Positions 1 to 7,916 of a stretch of DNA of 64,000 nucleotides are shown here, in pieces. The notes under the pieces were generated by a model. That model made no database searches, was not told where the DNA came from, and saw nothing but the letters and a program-made list of their open reading frames with translations. Position numbers and translations under genes: made by a program. Position 1 is the first letter of the stretch. Each line of letters opens with the position of its first letter. The DNA comes from Ralstonia wenshanensis (GTDB lineage: Bacteria > Pseudomonadota > Gammaproteobacteria > Burkholderiales > Burkholderiaceae), in contig NZ_CP076412.1 of the NCBI RefSeq assembly GCF_021173085.1, positions 62,001 to 126,000 of the forward strand. The letters run 5' to 3'.

Positions 1-1086
1 CTTGTTCCAGCCGCCACGCTTGAAGGCCGGGTCGCCGTTGATGACCCAGTTGCGCTGGGCTTCCGTCATCTCTGCCCACGGCGTGCCGCGCGGGATGTCG
101 GCTGCGGCGGCGTAGCGCATCAGATCGTCCTGGCACTCCTTCCAGGCCGGCGTCTGCATCGGCTTGATGGCGCCATCGCGCAGGGTTTTGCGCTCGTCCG
201 GAATCACCAGCCCCAGATCGACGCCGATCACGCGGCCGAAACCACGGCAGGCGTCGCACGCGCCGTAGGCGGAGTTGAACGAGAAGAGGGCGGGCTGCGG
301 GTCGGCGTAGCGCAGGTCGCTTTCGGGGCAGTGCAGGCCGGTGGAAAAGCGCCAGATGGTTGGCTCCGCACCTTCATCGGCAGGGAGCACGTAGACGCTG
401 ACGCGCCCACCGCCGCGCTTGAGCGACGACTCGATGGCCTCCAGCGCGCGGGCACGCTCGGTGCCCTGCAGGCGGAAGCGGTCGGCCACCACATCGAGCA
501 GCTTGCGCTTGCCCGTGGACGACTCGACCACGCGCTCGGCCTGCACGCGCGTATAGCCGCTGACCGACAGCCACTGGGTGACTTCTTCGGGGCTCGCATT
601 GGCGGGCAGCTCGACGGGAAACGTCACCACCAGGCGCGGATCGCCCTCGCGCGTGCGCGAAAGCAGCTCGTCGTAGATGGTTTCCGGCGAGTCGTGCCGC
701 ACCGGCAGCGCGGTATCGCGGTCGAACAGCTGTGCGGCGCGTGCAAACAGCAGCTTCAGGTGATCGTTCAGCTCCGTCATCGTGCCGACCGTCGAGCGCG
801 AACTGCGCACCGGGTTGGTCTGGTCGATGGCGATGGCGGGCGGCACGCCTTCGACGTGCTCGACCTGCGGCCGGTCCATGCGGTCGAGGAACTGGCGCGC
901 GTAGGCGCTGAAGGTCTCGACGTAGCGGCGCTGGCCTTCTGCGTAAAGCGTGTCGAAAACGAGGCTGGACTTGCCGGACCCCGACGGGCCGGTCACGACG
1001 GTCATCTCGCCCGTGCGCAGGTCCAGATCGAGGTTTTTGAGATTGTGCTGACGGGCTCCGCGCAGGCGAATGACACCGGAGGACAT
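1..1086 (-). CDS. uvrA: UvrA-family excinuclease ATPase (UvrA2-like), partial
   Basis: DNA-damage recognition ATPase of the nucleotide-excision repair family. The gene runs off the left edge, so only 362 N-terminal codons are visible, from the ATG complementary to 1084-1086. A Walker A (GPSGSGKSS) lies near residue 34, followed by the UvrA hallmark LYAEGQRRYVETFSAYARQF and a CDACRGFGR zinc-module motif near residue 295. The opening (MSSGVIRLRGARQHNLKNL) and the PPAIAIDQTNPVRSSRSTVGT stretch differ from canonical UvrA (PAISIEQK) and fit the second, often longer, UvrA paralogue class (inference). A 9-bp-arm inverted repeat lies about 170 bp upstream. Confidence 0.9.
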   Translation of the reverse strand, partial: MSSGVIRLRGARQHNLKNLDLDLRTGEMTVVTGPSGSGKSSLVFDTLYAEGQRRYVETFSAYARQFLDRMDRPQVEHVEGVPPAIAIDQTNPVRSSRSTVGTMTELNDHLKLLFARAAQLFDRDTALPVRHDSPETIYDELLSRTREGDPRLVVTFPVELPANASPEEVTQWLSVSGYTRVQAERVVESSTGKRKLLDVVADRFRLQGTERARALEAIESSLKRGGGRVSVYVLPADEGAEPTIWRFSTGLHCPESDLRYADPQPALFSFNSAYGACDACRGFGRVIGVDLGLVIPDERKTLRDGAIKPMQTPAWKECQDDLMRYAAAADIPRGTPWAEMTEAQRNWVINGDPAFKRGGWNK

Positions 1087-1246
1087 GGAGGGCGTTCCTT
1101 GGAGCTTGGAGGTAGAGGGGAATGCCGGCGCCGGTGAATCACTTGCAGCCGCGCCGGGCAATCAGAATTCGAGCCGTAAACTGTAGCGGATTATGAAGAT
1201 CCGGTTCGTCTACGAAACATGTCGCGAGCGCGAGCGTAACGCAGGG

Positions 1247-1270
1247 CTCCTGACAGCGTTTTGTCAGGAG
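1247..1270. promoter_or_regulatory. Inverted repeat CTCCTGACA-N6-TGTCAGGAG
   Basis: Perfect 9-bp arms at 1247-1255 and 1262-1270 with a 6-base centre, in the gap between uvrA2 and the amidotransferase gene. The half-site TGTCAGG is the one found in the palindromes at 11301, 43553 and 52773, but here the arms are everted (CCTGACA first). It has no T-tract, so it looks more like an operator for uvrA2 than a terminator. Function is inferred only. Confidence 0.4.
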
Positions 1271-1283
1271 GTTTCAGCGGAGG

Positions 1284-1319
1284 CGAAAAAAAGAACGGGG
1301 TGATGCTGGTATCACCCCG
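1284..1319 (-). terminator. Rho-independent terminator of the amidotransferase gene
   Basis: Perfect 9-bp stem CGGGGTGAT / ATCACCCCG at 1296-1304 and 1311-1319 with a 6-base loop. On the minus strand it is followed by a run of seven Ts (A-run at 1286-1292). It lies 13 bp after the stop codon of the class II amidotransferase gene, as expected for its intrinsic terminator. Confidence 0.8.
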
Positions 1320-1331
1320 GCGGGAGCGCGA

Positions 1332-2225
1332 TCAGCCTGCCTCGCGTCCGTAAGTGGCTTGGTTGGCGGGGAGGTCAAAACCCGTGGGACCGGGCTTGCG
1401 CGGCACAAAACGGTGGTGCTCAACCACACCGCCCTTGACGATGACGACCGTCTCTTCGGGAATCTCCGCCCAGGCGCCAGGCAGGTCGACAAGCGGCTCG
1501 GACAGCACAAGAAACGCGCCGTCCCCTGCGTCTTCAATTGCGGCGCTGTCAGGATAGAGCTGGTGCAGGTGCTTGAAAGATGTGCTGTGAAAGAGGGAGC
1601 GTGATTCGCCCTCGCTGGAATAGCGCGCTGCGACGATCTGAACGCCGTCCGTTGCGCAGACCGTCATGTTCAAGGGGTATTCGACGCCGTGGCGCCGGCC
1701 GATGTCTTCGATCAGCCCGACCATCTGCTCCAGGGCGCCGCGCGGGTCGCGGTCGAGCCCGAACGAGAGCGCCAGGAAAAACATGATCTCGGAATCGGTC
1801 GAACCTTCGATCCAGCGGAACAGCTCCGGCGCCACTTCCATCATCAGGGCGCGGCGGAGCAACGGGTATTCGCGGATCAGCCCGTTGTGCGCAAAAAGCC
1901 ACCGGCCGTAGCGGAACGGGTGGCAGTTGGTCTCCTGGGCCGGGGTGTCGGTGGCCGCACGCACGTGGGCGATGAACATCGAAGACCGGATGGCGCGGGC
2001 GGCTTCACGCAGGTTGGTGTCGTTCCACGCGGGGTGCAGGCAACGATAACGGAAGGGCACTTCAGAGTAGCGGCCGTACCACCCGATGCCGAAACCGTCG
2101 CCGTTGGTGGTCGTCTCGCCGCCCAGGCGGGAGCGCAGACTCTGGTCGATCAACGAGTGCCGCGGCCGGAACAGCACTGTCTCCATCTGAATGGGATTGC
2201 CTGAATACGCCAGCCAGCGACACAT
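1332..2225 (-). CDS. Class II glutamine amidotransferase (YafJ/EgtC-like)
   Basis: 297 residues. After removal of Met the N-terminal Cys2 (MCRWLAYSG) is the Ntn-hydrolase nucleophile that releases ammonia from glutamine. Supporting motifs are the GDGFGIGWYG stretch near residue 43, the IRSSMFIAHVRAAT segment near 80 and HPFRYGRWLFAHNG near 102. Only the glutaminase domain is present, as in YafJ and EgtC, so the acceptor is unknown; EgtC cleaves a gamma-glutamyl amide, but no ergothioneine genes are nearby. It is monocistronic with its own terminator, and no FNR-like site is visible in front of it. Confidence 0.88.
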   Translation of the reverse strand: MCRWLAYSGNPIQMETVLFRPRHSLIDQSLRSRLGGETTTNGDGFGIGWYGRYSEVPFRYRCLHPAWNDTNLREAARAIRSSMFIAHVRAATDTPAQETNCHPFRYGRWLFAHNGLIREYPLLRRALMMEVAPELFRWIEGSTDSEIMFFLALSFGLDRDPRGALEQMVGLIEDIGRRHGVEYPLNMTVCATDGVQIVAARYSSEGESRSLFHSTSFKHLHQLYPDSAAIEDAGDGAFLVLSEPLVDLPGAWAEIPEETVVIVKGGVVEHHRFVPRKPGPTGFDLPANQATYGREAG

Positions 2226-2302
2226 GATGCATTGCCTATAGAGATGCCTTGAAGAGTGAGTCTATGCAATGCGTTTGCGAATGCACAAGAAAATCCCGAC
2301 CC

Positions 2303-2536
2303 TCATCCGGCCATGGTCTGGGCGGATTTGCGGCCCTGACGGGCAGGTCCGCCATCCATTTCCTGTGTGTCGTCTCGCACGATATGCAGCTCGCGAATCC
2401 GCATGGGCACGGCGCATCGGGTCTCTGCGAGGGTGGCGCGGACTTGCCGGGCGAGCGTCCAACGCGTGTCACAAAAGTGCTCGGTCGTGACGCAGACGTG
2501 CACGTTCAGCGCGGCAACACTGTCGTCAAAACGCAT
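2303..2536 (-). pseudogene. Probable remnant of an MscS-type channel C-terminus
   Basis: 77-codon reading frame with GC-rich third positions typical of real genes here, but no clear ribosome-binding site. The stretch FDDSVAALNVHVCVTTEHFCDTRWTL...LAETRCAVPMRIRELHIV resembles the C-terminal cytoplasmic domain of small-conductance mechanosensitive channels (pattern DSxVNVxVxVxTExxWDxRWxLxxxVKxxLxxxxIxxPxPxR). The first Cys and the Cys before DTRW sit where these proteins often have Trp. No channel or membrane segment is encoded in the 240 bp upstream, so I read it as a 3-prime fragment of a lost gene. A genuine small protein remains possible. Confidence 0.4.
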
Positions 2537-2779
2537 CACATTGGCTCGCGTTCCGGGGCGGCTGCGTTTTGCACTCTCTCGGCTTGGTCCGGCGGGCGGA
2601 GGGCCGGTCCGGACAGCGAGGGTGCAGAGAATTGAGTGCGCTTGGGTGCACTGGCCGCCGCGCGACAGGCTCGGTTTCCAGAAAAGACTTCACCGCCCGT
2701 CCGGGGTTTCCAGGCGGGCGGCGTTAGGGTGTGCCGCTCTCGCACAAGAGGATCGGGAGGCCGTGCTGCTCGCTGCCTC

Positions 2780-3235
2780 TTACTCCTCGACCTCACTGCG
2801 CACCATCAATACCGGCTTGTTGGTCTTGCGCACCACGCCCTCGGCCACGCTGCCGAGCACCAGGTGCTTGAGCCCGCGCCGGCCATGCGTGCCGAGCACG
2901 ATCAGGTCGGCTCCGGTCTCGTTGGCTTCCCCGACAATCGTTGCGGAAATTTGCCCCGGCGCAATGGAGTTTTCGAGCAATTTGGTCGAATGCTTGACGC
3001 CCGCAGCGTCCAGCTTCTTTGATACCTCGGCAAGCGTGTCGCGGCCGTAGCCGGCCACCTGGTTTGCGTAGGCAATCGAGTCAGCTCCGACCATGTCGAA
3101 GGTGATGTCGCTGCTATCGGCAACGAATAGGGCTTCGACTTCCGCGCCCGTCGCCTTGCTGACCACAATAGCCTGGTGCAGCGCGAGATAGGACGCGTGG
3201 CTGCCGTCGATGGCGAGCAGGATTCGCTGGTACAT
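2780..3235 (-). CDS. Universal stress protein, UspA family
   Basis: 151 residues, one Usp domain, cytoplasmic. It begins MYQRILLAIDGSHAS and ends with the ATP-binding signature GTHGRRGLKHLVLGSVAEGVVRKT (pattern G-x2-G-x9-G-S near residues 117-131), so it should be a nucleotide-binding Usp. An FNR-type site, TTGATGCGTGTCAA, is centred 77 bp before the start. This predicts induction at low oxygen. It is the closest relative in the window of the single-domain Usp at 6503 (same opening and same GTHGRRG loop). Confidence 0.93.
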   Translation of the reverse strand: MYQRILLAIDGSHASYLALHQAIVVSKATGAEVEALFVADSSDITFDMVGADSIAYANQVAGYGRDTLAEVSKKLDAAGVKHSTKLLENSIAPGQISATIVGEANETGADLIVLGTHGRRGLKHLVLGSVAEGVVRKTNKPVLMVRSEVEE

Positions 3236-3305
3236 GGTGGTCTCCAAGGCGTTGCGCAGTAGGGCACCGCGTGTAATCAGCGTAGACAGCGTGGCGCAGG
3301 GGCTG

Positions 3306-3319
3306 TTGATGCGTGTCAA
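3306..3319 (-). promoter_or_regulatory. FNR-type box TTGATGCGTGTCAA
   Basis: One mismatch to TTGAT-N4-ATCAA. It overlaps the stop codon of the alcohol dehydrogenase gene and lies 77 bp before the universal stress protein start at 3235, giving that downstream gene its own oxygen-responsive promoter. Confidence 0.65.
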
Positions 3320-4326
3320 AGGTCTTCCGAAGACACCTGCAGGACGGCAGCGCCGGCCACCCGCCCAGCGCGGAGGTCTTCCAAGGCGGTGTTGGCATCT
3401 TGCAGCCGGTAGGGCGTGACGTGAACCCACAAGGGGACTTCCGCGGCGACGCGCATGAGCGCGAGTCCATCGGCTCGCGTCAGGTTCGCCACCGAAACCA
3501 GCTTGCGTTCCTCCCACAGCAACCGGTACGGAAACGCGGGAATGTCGCTCATGTGAATGCCGCCGCAGACCACTGAACCGCCCTTGACCACGGCCTGCAG
3601 CGCCTGCGGCACGAGCGCGCCGATGGGTGCGAAGATCAGCGCGGCGTCGAGTGGCTCCGGGGCGGCGGTGTCGCTGGCGCCCGCCCACCTGGCGCCGGTG
3701 TCCAGCGCAAGCTGCTGAGCCGCAGCGTCGCCGGCCCGGGTGAAGGCAAACACTTCCCGCTGCTCTGCCACGGCAATCTGCGTGATGAGGTGGGCCGCGG
3801 CGCCAAAGCCGTAGATGCCGATCCGGCGCGCATCGCCTGCCATGCGCAGCGTGCGGTAGCCGATCAGGCCCGCGCAGAGCAGGGGCGCCGCGTGGGCATC
3901 GTCGTACCGCGCCGGAATCGGCAGGCAGTACCGCGCGTCGCAGACCACGTATTGCGCATACCCGCCATCGCGCGTGTATCCGGTAAAGGCCGGGTGATCG
4001 CACAGGTTTTCGCGCCCGTGCAGGCAGTACGGGCAGACACCGCACGTCCAGCCCAGCCACGGCACGCCCACGCGTTCGCCCGGGGCGGGCGTCGTCACGC
4101 CTTCGCCGCACGTCTCGACGATGCCGACGATTTCGTGCCCAGGAATGAGGGAGGGTTTCGGGGCAGTCAGTTCGCCGTCCACGATATGGAGGTCGGTACG
4201 GCAGACACCACAAGCGGACACCGCGATCCGGACCTCGCCCGGCCCAGGCTTGGGCGTGGGAACTTCCCGCCAAATCAATGGCCTCCCGGCGCCTTCCATC
4301 ACCATGGCCCGCATCGATTCAGACAT
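3316..4326 (-). CDS. Zinc-dependent alcohol dehydrogenase (MDR family)
   Basis: 336 residues. Catalytic zinc ligands are seen in SACGVCRTDLH and the GHE motif (IPGHEIVG); the structural zinc lobe is CGVCPYCLHGRENLC, and the Rossmann glycine motif is IGIYGFGAAAH. It should interconvert alcohols and aldehydes with NAD(P)H, a fermentative or detoxifying role fitting oxygen limitation. The family resembles the AdhA/zinc-binding alcohol dehydrogenases found beside stress genes. Start ATG at 4326; a second in-frame Met lies four codons in. The divergent MgtC-like gene starts 152 bp away with a weak FNR-like site between them. Confidence 0.9.
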   Translation of the reverse strand: MSESMRAMVMEGAGRPLIWREVPTPKPGPGEVRIAVSACGVCRTDLHIVDGELTAPKPSLIPGHEIVGIVETCGEGVTTPAPGERVGVPWLGWTCGVCPYCLHGRENLCDHPAFTGYTRDGGYAQYVVCDARYCLPIPARYDDAHAAPLLCAGLIGYRTLRMAGDARRIGIYGFGAAAHLITQIAVAEQREVFAFTRAGDAAAQQLALDTGARWAGASDTAAPEPLDAALIFAPIGALVPQALQAVVKGGSVVCGGIHMSDIPAFPYRLLWEERKLVSVANLTRADGLALMRVAAEVPLWVHVTPYRLQDANTALEDLRAGRVAGAAVLQVSSEDL

Positions 4327-4400
4327 CGCTGTCTCCGTATGGCGTGTCTGGTCAGTATGGATCAGCCCTGAAAAACTTAGTCTCGGCAGTCGACCATCGG

Positions 4401-4414
4401 CTGCGCCAGATCAA
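4401..4414. promoter_or_regulatory. Weak FNR-like site CTGCGCCAGATCAA
   Basis: One perfect ATCAA half and a poor partner half, between the divergent alcohol dehydrogenase and MgtC-like genes (75 bp before the former, 71 bp before the latter). It matters only because of the recurrence of such sites in this island. Confidence 0.25.
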
Positions 4415-4478
4415 TCGGAAGGCGTTGCCGCGCGCAATACTGAATGGGTGCAATGCAACGGCCATCCGGCTCCACTGA

Positions 4479-5705
4479 ATGACTTCACTGCTGTCCTTCT
4501 CGGTTGCCTTGGGCGTGGGCCTGGCGATCGGCCTTGAGCGTGAGCGTAGTCACACCGGCAGCGCAGAACTGCCGGCGGGCATGCGAACGTTTGCGATCGG
4601 GGCGCTGGCTGGCGCCATTGCGGCAAGCCTGCCCGTGCCGTTGGCCGTGCCCACGGTGTTGCTCACGGTAGCGGTGTTGGCGGCGGTGGGTTATCACCAT
4701 TCGGCCAACGTCGATCCCGGCGTGACGACGGAACTCGCATTGGTGGCCACCACGCTGTTAGGCGCCTATGCCGTGAGCGAGCCCGAAATGACGGCTGGCC
4801 TGGGCACGGTACTTCTTGTCCTGCTCTACGCGAAAGCGGGTTTGCATCGGTTTGCCCGTACGGTCATCACCCAGCGTGAACTCGCCGATCTGCTGATCCT
4901 CGCCGTCGCGGCATTGCTGGTCTGGCCCGCGGTTCCAGACCGGAACATGGGGCCGCTGAACGCCTGGAACCCACATACGCTGTGGCTGGTTGTGCTGCTT
5001 GTCATGCTGACCGGCAACACGGGCCATTTTGCGGCGCGATGGTTTGGAGAGCGTATCGGCTTGCCGCTGGCAGGCCTGTTCAGCGGGTTTGCATCGAGTG
5101 TGGCAACGATCACGGCCATGGCAGCGCGCGTGCGCAAGGACCATCGCCCCATTGACGGTGCCGTTGCCGCGGCGCTGCTGTCCAACGTCGCTACGCTGGT
5201 GCAGATGCTGCTGCTCATTGCCGCCATCAACATCGACTTTTTGCGCGTGCTGGGGGCTCCGCTGGCAGTCGGCATGATTGCGACGGTGGCATGGTCCGCT
5301 CTATGGATATGGCGTGGCAGCGAGCCGCTTGAGGAGGCGCCGGAGAGTTCAGCGTCATCCATCAACTGGCGTGTCGCGATTGGTTTTGCCCTGTGGACGG
5401 CGGCCTTGCTGCTTGCCGCCGCCGCCGCGCGCACATGGTTCGGCACAGCAGCCGTGGTGGCTGTCACCGTGTTTGGCGCATTTGCCGATGTGCATGCCGC
5501 GACCGCATCCATTGCAACGCAGGTGGCTGGCCACACGCTGCAGACTTCGACGGCAGGCGCGCTGGTGATGCTTGCGCTGACGGCCAACACCTTCTCGAAG
5601 GTTGTCGTGGCCATCAGCGGGGGCCGCGCTTTTGCGGGCAAAGTCACCGCTGGTCTGCTGACCATGCTTCTGTCCAGCTGGGCGGTGTTCTGGTTTGTCG
5701 CCTAG
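4479..5705 (+). CDS. MgtC/SapB-like membrane protein with DUF4010 domain
   Basis: 408 residues, strongly hydrophobic with about 10-12 predicted membrane spans. The first 130 residues carry the MgtC/SapB signature GVGLAIGLERER and the MRTFAIGALAGAI helix; the rest matches the DUF4010 type of integral membrane domain that often follows MgtC in proteobacteria. MgtC proteins affect magnesium homeostasis and F-ATPase in pathogens, but the role of this long form is unknown. It is single, between a divergent dehydrogenase and a convergent CBS gene 44 bp downstream. The start was chosen at the ATG where similarity begins; its ribosome-binding site is weak. Confidence 0.82.
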   Translation: MTSLLSFSVALGVGLAIGLERERSHTGSAELPAGMRTFAIGALAGAIAASLPVPLAVPTVLLTVAVLAAVGYHHSANVDPGVTTELALVATTLLGAYAVSEPEMTAGLGTVLLVLLYAKAGLHRFARTVITQRELADLLILAVAALLVWPAVPDRNMGPLNAWNPHTLWLVVLLVMLTGNTGHFAARWFGERIGLPLAGLFSGFASSVATITAMAARVRKDHRPIDGAVAAALLSNVATLVQMLLLIAAINIDFLRVLGAPLAVGMIATVAWSALWIWRGSEPLEEAPESSASSINWRVAIGFALWTAALLLAAAAARTWFGTAAVVAVTVFGAFADVHAATASIATQVAGHTLQTSTAGALVMLALTANTFSKVVVAISGGRAFAGKVTAGLLTMLLSSWAVFWFVA

Positions 5706-5749
5706 TCAATTCTGCCCAGTGCACATGCGGTGTCGGCAGGGGGGGAGCC

Positions 5750-6217
5750 TTAGAGGATCAAATCGGACGGCGCATGCTGGCGGGACCCGCTAGCGTTGTC
5801 GCGACCGAGAATGCCGGCCAGCAAGGTCCATTCGCCACCCATCGCGCGGATGGTGTCGTCCAGGCTGAGCATCCCCACCAGTCGTTGCTGACGATCGACC
5901 ACGGCCAGACGGTGCAGGCCGTGGCTGAGCATCGAGCGCAAGGCTTCACTGATCATGGCGTCATCGTGAATGGTCAGAAGACCGCGCGTCATGACTTCCG
6001 ATACGGCGGTCTCGGTGCAGTCGCCGCGGTTGGCTATCCCGTGCACCACCATGTCCCGGTCTGTCACGATGCCGACCACCCGCGCTCCGCAGCCGGTGCG
6101 TTCCGTGACAAGGAGCGCACGAGCGCTTTCGTCCCGCATCAATCGGGCGGCGTGCTGCAGCGTCGCCGTTGACTGGACGTGGACGATGCGGCGGGAGCAA
6201 ATCTCGTCGACCCTCAT
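5750..6217 (-). CDS. CBS-pair domain protein
   Basis: 155 residues made of two CBS motifs (about residues 8-65 and 75-130), a Bateman module that binds adenine nucleotides and senses energy charge. Diagnostic are VVGIVTDRDMVVHGIA in the first motif and RLVGMLSLDDTIRAM in the second. The start ATG at 6217 follows GGAG at good spacing. A much longer open frame continues upstream but is only read-through over the divergent usp gene. It is a paralogue of the CBS protein at 22030. Two FNR-like sites lie in the shared promoter region, so it is probably oxygen-regulated. Confidence 0.92.
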   Translation of the reverse strand: MRVDEICSRRIVHVQSTATLQHAARLMRDESARALLVTERTGCGARVVGIVTDRDMVVHGIANRGDCTETAVSEVMTRGLLTIHDDAMISEALRSMLSHGLHRLAVVDRQQRLVGMLSLDDTIRAMGGEWTLLAGILGRDNASGSRQHAPSDLIL

Positions 6218-6362
6218 GCTGAACTCCGATGCGCGTACGTTTTCACTATAAGAACGGGCCGGTGTCAGAAGTTGATCCCGCACAAGGTGCCGTGAGCTTT
6301 CCATGACTGCACGAGGCGGCAGCCGATAGCGGAGGAGTCTATTGAGCGTTGGACACATGCCC

Positions 6363-6376
6363 TTGAGGCAGATCAA
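6363..6376. promoter_or_regulatory. FNR-type box TTGAGGCAGATCAA
   Basis: One mismatch to TTGAT-N4-ATCAA, in the 285-bp divergent region between the CBS gene (start 6217) and the usp gene (start 6503). It pairs with a second box 47 bp away at 6410. Confidence 0.6.
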
Positions 6377-6409
6377 GTGGCATCGCTGGGCAGTCCGCCG
6401 AGCCAAACG

Positions 6410-6423
6410 CTGATGTAAATCAA
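6410..6423 (+). promoter_or_regulatory. FNR-type box CTGATGTAAATCAA
   Basis: One mismatch to the consensus, centred 86 bp before the usp start at 6503, leaving room for a class II FNR promoter and a 40-50 base leader. It is the second of two boxes in this divergent promoter. Confidence 0.65.
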
Positions 6424-6502
6424 GGGGTGATCCGCTTGGTGGTCCAACATTGAATCCAGCAACCCCGTTTGGGGCGGACGACGGATTCGATGGAGGCACA
6501 TC

Positions 6503-7003
6503 ATGTACGACAGGATTCTGGTAGCGGTGGATGGCAGCCCGACGGCAGATCGCGCGTTGGACGAGGCCATCCAGCTTGCGCAAAAGCTCGGCTCTGAGCT
6601 GGTCATCGCGCACGTGATCGACAACTCGTATCTGATGTACGACGTTGGCTACATCGACGTTGGCGCCTTTACCGAAGCCTTGGTCAAACAAGGCAACCAA
6701 ATCGTTGCCGACGCGCGGGCCAAGGCCGAGAAGGCAGGCGTGCACGTCCACAGCGTGGTGGTTGACGACCCTATCGGCACCTTCGACATCGGCACTGCCA
6801 TTGAGCAGGCAGCCCACAACGTTGGCGCGCAAGCCCTGGTGCTGGGCACCCACGGGCGTCGCGGCTTCCAGCGCTTGTTCCTGGGCAGTGTGGCCGAGAG
6901 CGTTGTACGCCGGAGCACGCTGCCGGTGCTGCTCGTCCGCGCGGTGGAGACGCAAGCACCGCACGCCGCTACGGAACCGCTGAGCAATGCCGTCATTGCC
7001 TAG
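6503..7003 (+). CDS. Universal stress protein, UspA family
   Basis: 166 residues, one Usp domain beginning MYDRILVAVDGSPTADRAL. The nucleotide-binding loop GTHGRRGFQRLFLGSVAESVV is intact near residue 115. A GGAGG-type ribosome-binding site precedes the ATG. It is first in a likely run with the tandem Usp at 7044 (41 bp later) and the BON protein at 7917. Two FNR-type boxes precede it. The C-terminal 15 residues after the domain are a short low-complexity tail. Confidence 0.94.
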   Translation: MYDRILVAVDGSPTADRALDEAIQLAQKLGSELVIAHVIDNSYLMYDVGYIDVGAFTEALVKQGNQIVADARAKAEKAGVHVHSVVVDDPIGTFDIGTAIEQAAHNVGAQALVLGTHGRRGFQRLFLGSVAESVVRRSTLPVLLVRAVETQAPHAATEPLSNAVIA

Positions 7004-7043
7004 TCGGGTAGCGCATCCTCTGACACGACATCGGGATCTGACC

Positions 7044-7883
7044 ATGAGCTACGCCAGTGTGATGGTGCATCTGGACCGCAGCGAACGCGCCATGCACCGC
7101 CTCAACCTTGCGGCCCAGTTCGCACAGGCGCACGGCGCCAAACTCGTCGGCATCTATGCGAGCTTTGCGCCAAGCCTCAGCTGGTTCTACATGATGGAAA
7201 ACGCCGCACGTTATCTGGAGGAAGACCGGATCCGGCGCGACAGCGTGCGGGATGCTGTGCACGCGCGCTTTCATCAGGCGACCGAGAAGCTTGCGGTCGA
7301 AACGGAATGGCGTGCAGTGGAAGGCGACCCCGTGGCACTGGTGCTGCGTGAAGCGCGGGAGACCGATCTTCTGGTCGTCGGACAACGCAACCATGACGAC
7401 CCGGATGAATTCATCGCCGGCGACTTTGTGGAAACCCTGATCCTGGAGTCGGGCCGCCCGGTGCTGGTGGTGCCGTATGCCGGCAACTTCACGGCATTGC
7501 CCAAGCGTGTGCTCCTGGCCTGGAGCGGCGGCCGCGAATCGGCTCGCGCGCTGCACGATGCCCTGCCCATGATGACGGGCGCAACGGTGCACGTGCTGCA
7601 GATCACGAGCACGCAGCCCAAGCACTGGGCTGAAGAAACCACGGTTGGGCAGGTCGCGCGTGCGCTGAACGCGCGCGGCATCCACACCACTGTGGAAGAG
7701 GCCGACTGCGCAGATTCCGACACCGCCGTGGGCGAGCTGTTGCTCTCGCGAGCGGCCGACTTCAATGCCGATCTCATCGTGATGGGCGCCTATGGGCACA
7801 GCCGCCTGCGTGAACTCGTGCTGGGCGGCGTGACACGCACCCTGCTCAAGACGATGACCGTACCGGTGCTGATGTCGCACTGA
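7044..7883 (+). CDS. Universal stress protein with two tandem Usp domains
   Basis: 279 residues. Two Usp folds are joined head to tail: residues 1-150 starting MSYASVMVHLDRS, and 155-279 starting PKRVLLAWSGGRES. The second has a recognisable nucleotide loop (MGAYGHSRLRELVLGGVTRTLL); the first has a degenerate one (VVGQRNHDDPDEF), so probably only one half binds ATP. The start was placed at 7044 because homology begins there; the open frame extends 19 codons further upstream into the previous gene. The BON protein follows 33 bp later, probably co-transcribed. Confidence 0.92.
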   Translation: MSYASVMVHLDRSERAMHRLNLAAQFAQAHGAKLVGIYASFAPSLSWFYMMENAARYLEEDRIRRDSVRDAVHARFHQATEKLAVETEWRAVEGDPVALVLREARETDLLVVGQRNHDDPDEFIAGDFVETLILESGRPVLVVPYAGNFTALPKRVLLAWSGGRESARALHDALPMMTGATVHVLQITSTQPKHWAEETTVGQVARALNARGIHTTVEEADCADSDTAVGELLLSRAADFNADLIVMGAYGHSRLRELVLGGVTRTLLKTMTVPVLMSH

Positions 7884-7916
7884 GCCTTGACCTCGATTGC
7901 ACCTGAGAAGATCGCC

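Noticed and set aside
331-1137. 268-codon plus-strand open frame, and two shorter frames on the other strand, over the uvrA2 region
   Set aside because: Antisense or out-of-frame shadows of the uvrA2 gene, whose own frame is open to the window edge and has clear UvrA motifs.
5750-7045. 431-codon minus-strand frame spanning the CBS gene and the usp gene
   Set aside because: Only the last 155 codons have CBS motifs and a proper start with GGAG; the rest is antisense to usp and the promoter.
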